This document shows, piece after piece, positions 50,401-59,233 of a DNA stretch of 64,000 nucleotides (positions are counted from its first letter, which is position 1; each line of letters begins with the position of its first letter). Source of the DNA: Alopecurus myosuroides (lineage: Eukaryota > Streptophyta > Magnoliopsida > Poales > Poaceae); NCBI GenBank assembly GCA_028641055.1, contig JAPCYS010002662.1:62001-126000 (forward strand), in the 5' to 3' direction. Made by a program: the position numbers and the translations under genes. The notes beneath the pieces were generated by a model. That model saw only the letters and a program-made list of their open reading frames with translations. It was not told the DNA's origin and did no database searches.

Positions 50401-51041
50401 GTGGTGTTTCAACGTGGACATCGACGAGTAGTTCGGGGTTCCCAGGTAGCAGCCTTATGTTGGGGCCTCTTAGGCCTTTTTGGTTCTTGTTGTTTAGCAA
50501 CATAGTTTGCCTTCCGTTGGCTGATGTAATGTTGGGTCGGGTGACCTCTGTTTGTAAGCTATACTCTAGTAACACTTGTTTAATAAAGTTCCATGTCTAG
50601 AGTGTTGCTTTGATCGGTTGTTGGTTTCGAGCTCATTGTTATACAGTTTTAGCTATTCCTGCATAGTTGTCGCAGTCGAGGGGTTGTGGAGCCGATGATC
50701 CATGTCCGAGCCCGCCTGCCGATGTGATTCGGCCTGGGGCGAGGCAACCAAAGTAACCCTCGATTGTTGTTGCACTTTCTGGACACATAGCATCTCTGTA
50801 TAGCTTTGGTCCCGTTTCCTTCAGTTTCATTCGACTCGTGGACGCTTAGTTATGCATAGTTGGTTATGACTAGCATGGACACAAGGAGTAGTAGTACCGT
50901 GGTGATGCGGCCTGCGTGCCGATGAATCCAGTCTGCCTGCCGTTGTTTGTTGCGACCGGGGCTGGTAACCCTGAAGCCCTTGTGGGTCCATGACTAGGAG
51001 CGCATAATAGTATGTATACCTTTGGATCCAGGGTCGTGACA
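47496..51041 (+). repeat. Right LTR, 3546 bp
   Basis: Starts TGTAATATCCCAGG, ends GGTCGTGACA. Carries the same paired TGACGTCA sites at 48517-48524 and 48528-48535. Lacks about 26 bp present in the left LTR near 43121-43146. Confidence 0.9.
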
Positions 51042-51046
51042 TTGGC

Positions 51047-52665
51047 TGCGAGGACCCTTTCCAAAGATTCCAATTAAATCCTTGGACATACCAAATACTT
51101 CAGCACCAGTACGGGAGGCATGCTTCATCGGGGTTTCTGCCTTGCCATCAAAATGCTTGCATTTTTCCTTAAGGAATGCCTGAGCGGAAGAAAACGACGA
51201 TTCTACGGGTACACGTTCTTCCTGCATTTATCCAGATATATACTTTCTGTCTGATCCAAACAGTGTGTGCATGCATTGTATCCCTTGTTCGTCTGTCCTG
51301 AAATGTTACTAAGAGAAGACCAATCATTGATGGTTATGAAAAGCAATGCTCTCGTAGGTCAAATGGCTCATGTTTTTGCTCATCCGACACACTTTCGCCT
51401 GGTTTGGCCCACAACTGCAAAACTTCATTGACTAATGGCGACAAATGGCCTTAGGTACACATCAAAGTCGTTGCCGGGTTGCTTCGGGCCTTAGATGAGC
51501 ACTGGCATCATAATAAACTTCCGCTTCATGCATAACCAATGAGGAAGGTTGTAGATACATAGAGTCATGGGCCAGGTGCGGTGACTGCAGCTCTGCTCCC
51601 CAAAAGGATTCATGCCATTTGTAATTAGACCAAACCATAAGTTCCTTCCGTCACCTGCAAAGTCCTCGAATTCTCTCTCGATTTTTCTCCACTGCCGACC
51701 ATCGGCGAGGTGGCTCAACTTGTCGTCTTTCTTACGGTCTTCCATGTGCCATCGCAACAACTTGACATGCTCTTTATTTTTGAACATATGTTTCAACTGT
51801 GGTATTATAGAAGCATACCACATCACGTTGGCAGGAACCCTCTTCCTGGGTGGCTCGCCCTCAATATCACCAGGGTCATCTTTTCTGAGCTTATACCCCA
51901 ATGCAGTGGATACCAGGCATTTATCCATATTATCGTACTTCTCACCGCGGTAGAGGATGCAGTCATTAGGGCAAGCATGTATCTTATGCACTTCTAATCC
52001 TAGATGACCGATAAGCTTCTTTACTTCGTACATTCTGGCGGACAATTCTTTCTTTTTGGAAGCATCTTCTTCATTAGTACCATCAACTTTTGAAATGTCG
52101 AGTCAGTCACACTGGTCTCTGCCTTCCACTTCAGCAATTCCAGTGTGCTACCCAACTTCTTCTGTCCATCTTCAAAAGTTGGATACAACCATTTGTTGTG
52201 GTCCTGTAACATCTACTCGAACAACAACCTCTCCTTTGATGTGTTGCAGCCTCGCCTTGCATCAGAAATGACCCGAACAAGATCATCAACCTGCTCATCT
52301 GGTGCCCGTTCTGCACTCCCTTCTTATTCATTGTCTTCCATTGCGGTATCAGCGTATTCAGGGAACATAGATCGGTAGTTATCGTCATTGTTCTCTTCTT
52401 CATCGTTGTCTTCCATCATAACCCCTCTTTCTCCTTGCTGGGTCCAAACATTATAGCCGGACATGAAACTGGACCGAAGAAGGTGGCTCTGAATGACTCT
52501 TGAGGAAGTGAGATCCTTCTCATTCTGACAGTCAACACATGGACAAATCATAAAGTCATCCCACCGCTTGTTCGCCTCGGCCGCAAGGCGAAAAGAACGC
52601 ACACCTTCTCCGTAAGCTGCAGAGCGTCGGTCACCATAAATCCATGGATGGCTCATCTGCATCAT
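51047..52665 (-). pseudogene. TNP2: CACTA-1 TNP2 transposase, N-terminal half
   Basis: The Met at 52665 (or slightly downstream) opens SHPWIYGDRRSAAYGEGVRS, the transposase-associated domain, with CPCVDCQNEKDLTSSRVIQ (Cys-rich) about residues 42-60. An acidic linker ends at a stop near 52324. The frame then goes through KWLYPTFEDGQKKLGSTLEL (52190) and EVKKLIGHLGLEVHKIHACP (about 52025). This leads into CPNDCILYRGEKYDNMDKC and FGLITNGMNPFGEQSCSHR, all hallmark Transposase_21 segments. After a stop at 51491 short frames continue (TINDWSSLSNISGQTNKGYN about 51330) to the insertion site at 51046. TNP2 binds and cuts transposon ends. Several nonsense changes make it inactive. Confidence 0.88.
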
Positions 52666-52957
52666 AGAACAATATATCCAACCGCAATCACAATGCCAAA
52701 ATTAGTACCGCACGGTCTAAACGAGAAAATAGTTGCTAACCTTTTAGGACACTTGGAAACAAAGAGTAGGAAGATTAAGTGTGGCTCGGGAACCACATAT
52801 CATGTTATTATTGTGTGAACTCAAGTGGCATCGCTCCAACAAGCATTTCACCGAACACCTCTAGTTCATATGAAGAAAAAACTAGCACAAACCTAGACCA
52901 TCTCCCGGCCACCAGAAAAAAAAAGAGAGAGGGGGAGGGACTGCCATATATATAGGG
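52666..52957 (-). promoter_or_regulatory. TNP2 leader and TATA box
   Basis: On the minus strand CTATATATATGG (52955-52944) lies between the subterminal array and the TNP2 start, followed by a pyrimidine-rich leader (CCTCCCCCTCTCTC). A likely core promoter for TNP2. Confidence 0.5.
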
Positions 52958-52974
52958 CTAGCCCAATAGTACCG

Positions 52975-53203
52975 GTTTGAGATACAACCGGGACTAAAGG
53001 GGGGCACCAGGAGTCCAGGACGCAGCGGGTCGTAGACCCCTTTAGTCCCAATTTTTATGTCAAATCAGGACTATTGGGCCTAACGAGCTAGGAATAAAGG
53101 CTGACGTACGCTTCGGCGTTTTGGGGGCAACGTGTCCGGACCTTTAGTCCCAGCCCACGCCACGTCCGGGACTAATGGCCCGGACAACTGTTTCCTACTA
53201 GTG
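52975..53203. repeat. CACTA-1 right terminal repeat and subterminal array
   Basis: CCGGGACTAAAGG, TTTAGTCCC, CAGGACTATTGGGCC, TTTAGTCCCAGCC and CCGGGACTAATGGCCCGG lead to the terminal CACTAGTAGGAAACAG (minus strand) at 53203. Confidence 0.78.
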
Positions 53204-53206
53204 GAA

Positions 53207-53960
53207 GGATATCGCTACTACCAGGTACAACCAATGAAGGACAGCCTTAAGATTTTCGCCCTGGATATTCGGACTCGGTCCTCGAAAATCATCACCAAAA
53301 CTGAAGCTCCCAAAATGTTGTCACTCCCACTAATGTTGCTCCTGCAAAGTACCAATCACTACGCTCACATACACATATGCGGATCAGACAAAAATCATCC
53401 TCCAGTAAGCCCACAGAACAACCTTTGAAGAAGTGTCTTCGCGGCATCCAAGACTTCCTCTTATGCTAATATTAGTGTCTTACTCCAAATGAGCAACACG
53501 AGACCATCAGGTCAACTAGTCATAATCGTATTGAAAATCCCACCTCCGCCAATACCATGGAAATCGCGGGTGTTAACATGTACCATGGTGTTAACGGAGC
53601 GCGGAACTTCGCAACAAGCCCCCTTGAAGCCCCGTGGGCTGAAATTTGTAGAGGTGGGCGACAGGATCCCATCCAACAGAGGCTCGGGAGTATCAAACGC
53701 AAAACCATGAAGACAGTCAGCAGAGAAGTATCTTGAAGAAATGATATGCTTGATGCTTGCCACCCATTTGGAGATAGTATACACATGAAGAGTTGCCAAA
53801 AAGGGCTCCTCCCATAGCTGTGTATGGGGGAGCAATTTGCAAATTTTCATCAAGTGGAGTATGTGCTAGCAAGGACGAACAAGAAAGGGGATCCAACTTG
53901 AGAGAGCCAAGATCGTCATCATCTAACTCAAGTTAATGCTCAAGGCAAAGGTATGATATT
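53207..53960. other. Right flank of CACTA-1, unassigned
   Basis: The longest ORF (53512-53853, minus, 113 codons) has no recognised domain and the plus strand overlaps with equally long ORFs. It probably continues the unit at 5583-7776, split by CACTA-1. Confidence 0.3.
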
Positions 53961-55484
53961 TATATGTTTTCTGTTTTACTATTCCTATGCTTTTGGGAGA
54001 CCGGGTTATAGGTACGATAGTTGTACTATCAACAGATGTTCTCAAGTGAGTAACTTGATTACATCCTTGTGGAGAGCTCAAACCTTTTCATACTTGGCAT
54101 ATCATCTTTGTTAGTTCTTATTTGTATTTTCTCTATATGGAATTTCTGTGCTTGTCGTGATCTTCATGACAAACCAAGTTTTACCGAAAAAAAATTATAA
54201 GAAAAGCCCGTTGCGTTTTCGGTGTTGGAGGTTTTAACGGTTGTTCTTTATAGAGAGGTAACACATTTCCCAATTTGGTTTTATCTTTCGTTATTGGAAA
54301 ATTATGTTTCTCTTCATATTCTTGTAGTTCTCATTGTGGTGATTTCAACGAGCCTAAGCACATGAAAAACGGAATCCGTAGCAAAAGTTATGGCCCTTTT
54401 CGTATCGATGTTTAGTCAAAACAGGATTAATCTGGGTAATCCGACATGCACTGCAGACGGATTGGACTCGGATTAATCCAAATTTAATCAGAATGCACAA
54501 AAAATTCATAACGTCACATTTTTGGGACCTATTTAAGTGGCCTTCTTCCCCAAAGATTCCCTAACTTTTAAGCTCGTATTAGACCACCATTGTTGACCTT
54601 CTTTGACCTTATTATCTCTCAGCCCCTCCAATAGTTCTTGCTCCTTCTTAAGGTAAAAGAGAGAGGAGATATATAACCACATTTTGACCAAACCATCTCT
54701 CCTTTTAGTGAGAGGAAGACTTTGGGATTTAGATCTTAGGATTCAATTATTGAGTTCATCCTTTGTCCTTCCTTTCTTATTCCCCAATAAGCATTGGTTG
54801 CTTTGTTGGAATTTAACGGTGAAGGATTTGAGCACTTGTGTTCTTTCCATTGCATTGGATGCATTGGTTTGCTCTCTCCACGAGGATTCGTGGAAGTGAA
54901 ACTTTGTGAACTTTTTATTCTTGGGTTCTTGGACCCTAGACTACTTAGTGGTGCTCTTGGGAGCTTCCAATTTATTTGTGGATGTGTGGTCCAAGTTTAT
55001 GGTGACTTCGAGAGCCTCCAATTAAGTTGTGGATGTGTGCCTCGAGATTGAAGGTTACCGATAGTGGAAGGTGAACTAGGCCTTTATGGCGAGGTTCATC
55101 GGAGAATAAGGTGATGCGTTTGCAGCGTTAAGTAGGATTGTTGTGGCGAGATCACGTCCCTCCAACGAGACGTATTCCCCTCAAAAGGAGGAACTCTGGA
55201 ATACATCATTGTCTCTATGTGTATCAGTTATTTTATACCCTTGCTATTTACTTATGCACTTTACATTGTGATCGCCTTCGTGCTTCAAGTCATATATCTT
55301 GCTATCACCTTGTTACTTGTCTTACTTAGCATAAATTGTTGGTGCTCTTAGTTGAGCGTAGTTTATTTAGGTTGTGTTCTTCTTAATTTAAACACCTAGT
55401 TTATTTTCGCATTTAGCAAGTGTTACCTGGAAATGTTTTAATCGCCTATTCACACCCCCCCCCCAGGAGATTTCGTTTGTCCTT
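53961..55484 (+). repeat. Unassigned repeat with a copia-LTR-like 3' end
   Basis: An AT-rich tract with the phrases GGATTAATCCAAATTTAATC (54490) and a 3' end CGCCTATTCACACCCCCCCC...CCTTTCA (55443-55484). The latter resembles the end of Ty1/copia LTRs of grasses. No primer site follows and the 5' limit is not clear. Confidence 0.3.
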
Positions 55485-55977
55485 TCAAGGAGGCAACCAA
55501 TGATGTCAACGATCAAAGTACCGAAGTTCAAAACGTCTACTATGAAGATCCATATCTTAGTGGTGTTGTGGAAGGAGTCGACTACATCATCACATATGAA
55601 GCCGACGACAACGGAGATGATGAATCGGAGGAGTAACCGAAGAGACTCTATACTAGTAATAGAAGGGAATCTAGTCGAGCATCCCTAGGCTTTAGGCTAT
55701 TCTACTAACATGGTTCTTAGTTTGCTTATGCAAGCATTGCGTCAACTTTCACAAGTTCACCATGTTTCGTTTGATCTTTCCCATATGACCGGGGAAGAGA
55801 TTGAAGACTTTATTCACTTTTGACTTGTAGTTTTAAGCAGTGTGTACTAATAGTTGGATCCACAGTGTTTCCGTTGTACTACTCGAAGGAACGTAATATT
55901 TATGGAGAAGGACTTCCATAAGTATTATGTCAATGAGTTGTACACTAAAATATGTAGTTGTGTGCTAGGTTGCCGCA
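55485..55977 (+). repeat. LTR 3'-end fragment related to the 5.9-kb solo LTR
   Basis: 55865-55977 parallels 35412-35527: GTTGTACTACTC, GTAATATT, CTTCNNNNAGTATTAT, then the GTGTGCT terminal part. Truncated on the left. Confidence 0.5.
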
Positions 55978-56404
55978 TTTACCCTTGCTTATTATTCATA
56001 ACATATATGTATCTCAACCCTTAAGAAGACATACAATTTCCACACCCAAAACAACATAAAAAAAATCAGCATAGGTGAAGATCAGTAAACATTGGAAGTA
56101 CTATATGTAAATTAGTCCATATTATTTTTAGACAAGTCGAAAAGAAGCCTTAGAGTTACAAAGACACATCATATGGTTTCTTGTAATTAGAGACAACATG
56201 TAGACGATAATTACCCTATTTCTCAAAGCCGAAATGTTTTTTCAAAAAGATCACCATCCTACAACAAGGTCACAGTTCATCGAAAAATCTTAATTCTTAC
56301 AACCATTAAGCATCGTTCCATGGGAATTATTAGGTGAAGAAGAGCATGTGAGTATGATTAATCAAAAATCATAGCCCTTGGCATCAGTTAGTGACTAATC
56401 ATTC
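55978..56404. other. AT-rich spacer, nothing recognised
   Basis: No gene, repeat family or regulatory motif that I can support. Confidence 0.4.
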
Positions 56405-56488
56405 AAATTTACCTTTCTTCGGTATTACATTCTTGCATTGATTAGTTTGTGGCTAACAGTTTGACTCTGTTTGTTCATATTATACGGT

Positions 56489-56492
<4 letters not shown>

Positions 56493-56534
<42 letters not shown>
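56493..56534 (+). repeat. (TC)n microsatellite
   Basis: About 20 uninterrupted TC repeats in unit A. The same place in unit B has only TGCTCTCTGTCTCC (59328-59341). Confidence 0.95.
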
Positions 56535-56538
<4 letters not shown>

Positions 56539-57939
56539 GTTTGCTCGATATATTTCAACGCAATTCTTTACTTCTCTTTGAATTTCTTGTTCTTTTTACC
56601 ATTTAAATTTGTATAATTTTTTTCTATTTTTACATTCTCGCATTGATTAAATATCTTGCACATAAACTGCAGACCCTTTGAGCAATAATTGCAAGTATGG
56701 AGAGGATCTGATTCGACAAGGGTAAGTAAGTTTCTCAGCATATCCTTTCCATGACAAGAAGAAAAGATAAGCATAAGTGAAGGTTTTCATATCCTTTCTG
56801 GAGCATAACCCTCCCAACCTACCTATCTCAATAGAGACAAAGCCATCAGGCCAAAAAAAAAAAAAAGACAAAGCCATCAGGTCAAAACAAAAAGACAAAG
56901 CAATAACCAAGAAAAACATATATTTCTTCTATGTATCTGTCACACTTGTATAGCTAACAATTAATACTTTTGTCACAATGTATGAATACTTGGTGTATGA
57001 AGTATGATGTTGGTGTAATATGATTAAGCTTCGCTATTGTATGATGTGTGCTCTAAACGTATGCATGGGTTGCAGCTGGTTACAAATATGGCCTTACAAA
57101 TACAAACATTTAAGATGGTTCCTAAAACACGTACGATTGAGTATATGTAAAATGTGTGCAAATGGTTTCTTGACCACACCCGATCAAATTCATATAAAAT
57201 GCGTTCGAATGCCCTCAATCGCACAAGAGTTAACTCTCAGAACCGTGTGTGATCGACTACAACATCGCACAAGATTACTTAATCTGTACCTCGACGATGT
57301 TACTATTATCGCACACTTTATTTAAACGTGTGCGCGATTGGCTACCCATTGTACACCTACCGATAGTTGCGATCACTAGAATCATTTACGATTGAATGAT
57401 CTCTATTAGTGGTTCATAAAATGCAGCATTAGTTAAATATAATACAGGCAACAAGGGCAAGTATGAATTAAATATAGCACTCATGGTGTGACGTGATAAC
57501 TATCTCTAACAAGAGTTGTATTTGTTTTATGGGGTGCCTTGTCCTGTTCAATTACTTGGTAAGCTAGTTGAATTAAATATAATGATGTGACATGATAACT
57601 ATCACTAGCAAAGAGTTGACTTCGTTTAGCGGGGTTCCTTCGAATGTTAGATTACTCGGTATATGCTGGATGAAACATTTTGAAATAGATGAGCCATGTT
57701 TAGACATGTCAAGCTGTACTGTGAACAGAGCCTCTGAACCAATCAGCGTCCGCTGTCAATGCAGATTTCCTATTTAAAAGATATGATAGAGAACCTTTGG
57801 CATATCCCAATGGCCGTTTCTTTTATGCCAACTAGATGTAGCCATTATGTTGCCTGGCCCTTGTGTAGTTGGGGAATGATGTATGTTTATGTACATGCGG
57901 AAAATTTCATCGACCATGCTTGTGCTACAATATTTACTA

Positions 57940-58088
57940 CTTCCTCTCCTTCATTTTTATAAGAAATTGTAGTTTTAATCACATACATTCTAGAATGAGA
58001 AATCTAGACTTATTTTATACATAGATTCACTTATTTTACTATATATGGTCAAAATTGAAATGATCTTATAAAAGTGAATGGAGGGATT
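57940..58088. mobile_element. Stowaway-like MITE (unit A copy)
   Basis: Begins CTTCCTCTCCTTCATTTTTA and ends TAAAAGTGAATGGAGGGA, roughly inverted, beside a TA on the left. The unit B copy is better preserved. Confidence 0.65.
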
Positions 58089-59059
58089 TGTTGGTTTTGC
58101 TTTCTTGATATCTAAAATATGAGATAGTAGGCCTAAAAACAAAAGGAGTATGGTACTCTTCGGCGGATTAGCTTTCAAGAGTATTTATTCGGCAGTTAAT
58201 ATCAGTAAAAAGTCACGAATTTGCATTGAAAAAATGGTGTCAATCTTTTTTAAGGTAAGTGGTGTCAATCTTGCCACATGCACTTGGCTCATTACTTCCC
58301 AAGGAAAATGAAAGGGGGTCAGATTAGATTATGACCGTTACGTCCAGCTTCTTATAGCACACTAAGCCAAAAATGTTTACACCTAACCATTAACCTAAAT
58401 CAATAATATACATTAATAATTTTTCACTTCAAAATCGATGATATGTTGCAGTTAAAAAAAAGGGGGGGGCAATGCCTCCTCGTTACATTCATCATGTCAC
58501 AATGTAAATTTTACAGCACCATCATCTATGAGTAGGACAACGGAAATTAAAAGCATATTATTATCAAGCAACAACAACACATCGGAAACGGGATGAAGTC
58601 TTGTCGATAAAGTTGTCACAAAACTTCTCTTGGCAGCAGCAATCTAGCAAGTCAAATGGTAGCCCAGACCCGACAGGAAGGAGGCCTTATTGATATGTTT
58701 CCTCGGGAAATAATGTGTGTCGCTGCTCTCTACGGGGCTACCCTCGTATTGGGCTTGCGGCACGGCCACACCGGGGTAGACGCGAAGCCGGAGTCGGGAC
58801 TGCAACGAAAGGAAGCGAGGGCCGCACGATGCGAAAAATCAACGGTTATTGGCGGCAGTCAACGACGGGTGGGCGGATATGTCGATATGAAGACGGAAGG
58901 GTAAATGGCGGTCGCAGGGTTGTGGCGCGGGAAGGGAGGGGCAAATTATCGCGTGAAAGTTGGGGGATGCACATGGCCAAAATTTAATTTTGGGCACCGC
59001 CCTATTATTTTGGGACGACTAAAAAAAGCTTGGACACGGTTGTTTATGGATTGGACATA

Positions 59060-59191
59060 CTCCCTCCACACGAAATGGAAATTAGATAACTTGTGTTTGT
59101 CTAAATACGAATATATCTACATTCTAAAATATATATATAGATACAACCATATTTAGACAAACATACGTCAACTAGTTCCGAACAGAGCGAG
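59060..59191. mobile_element. Stowaway MITE
   Basis: Begins CTCCCTCCACACGAAATGG and ends in ACAGAGCGAG, flanked by TA (59058-59059 and 59192-59193). Internal inverted halves (GTTTGTCTAAATA/TATTTAGACAAAC) form a long hairpin. A related, truncated copy is at 61747-61870 in unit B. Confidence 0.8.
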
Positions 59192-59233
59192 TATGTTGGA
59201 GATGTTTTTGCCCCAGATACCCTAGGCATTTTC

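Larger units (their letters stand above)
40164..51041 (+). mobile_element. Ty3/gypsy LTR retrotransposon with 3.5-kb LTRs, inserted in TNP2
   Basis: Direct LTRs at 40164-43736 and 47496-51041, the primer site TGGTATCAGAGC, a polypurine tract before the right LTR, and the TSD TTGGC at 40159-40163 and 51042-51046. The internal region is only 3.76 kb and encodes a badly decayed pol, so most of the element is LTR. Removing it with one TSD restores the TNP2 frame. The two LTRs look about 2-4% different in stretches compared by eye, plus a deletion of about 26 bp in the right LTR near 50452. Confidence 0.92.
7777..53203 (-). mobile_element. CACTA (En/Spm, DTC) transposon, 45.4-kb composite with nested insertions (CACTA-1)
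   Basis: The left end begins CACTAGTGGAGACTGGGCC at 7777. The right end, read on the minus strand from 53203, begins CACTAGTAGGAAACAG. Both are flanked by GAA (7774-7776 and 53204-53206), a 3-bp target duplication as expected for CACTA elements. Both ends carry arrays of GTCCCGG/CCGGGAC motifs. Two transposon genes run on the minus strand: TNP2 transposase (52665 to 38459) and ORF1 (about 35660 to 9780). Removing the four inserts (each with one TSD copy) leaves about 10.6 kb, a normal size for an autonomous grass CACTA element of the Caspar/Jorge kind; the family name is a guess. Both genes carry stops and shifts, so the copy is dead. Confidence 0.85.
56405..59191 (+). repeat. Tandem duplication, unit A, upstream of the NLR gene
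   Basis: Co-linear with unit B (offset about 2.68-2.82 kb) over its whole length. Anchors: GATTAGTTTGTGGCTAACAG at 56440; ATGTGTGCTCTA near 57044; CAAAGAGTTGACTTCGTTTA at 57608; GGTAGCCCAGACCCGACAG near 58657. A GC-rich block (58640-58960) sits near the right end. Short ORFs are shared between units but differ by many amino-acid changes, so I treat it as non-coding. Confidence 0.85.

Noticed and set aside
57020..57411. GTGTGCGAT-like motifs suggesting another small CACTA-type element, with CACTAATAGAG on the minus strand at about 57411
   Set aside because: No matching left terminus or TSD could be found.
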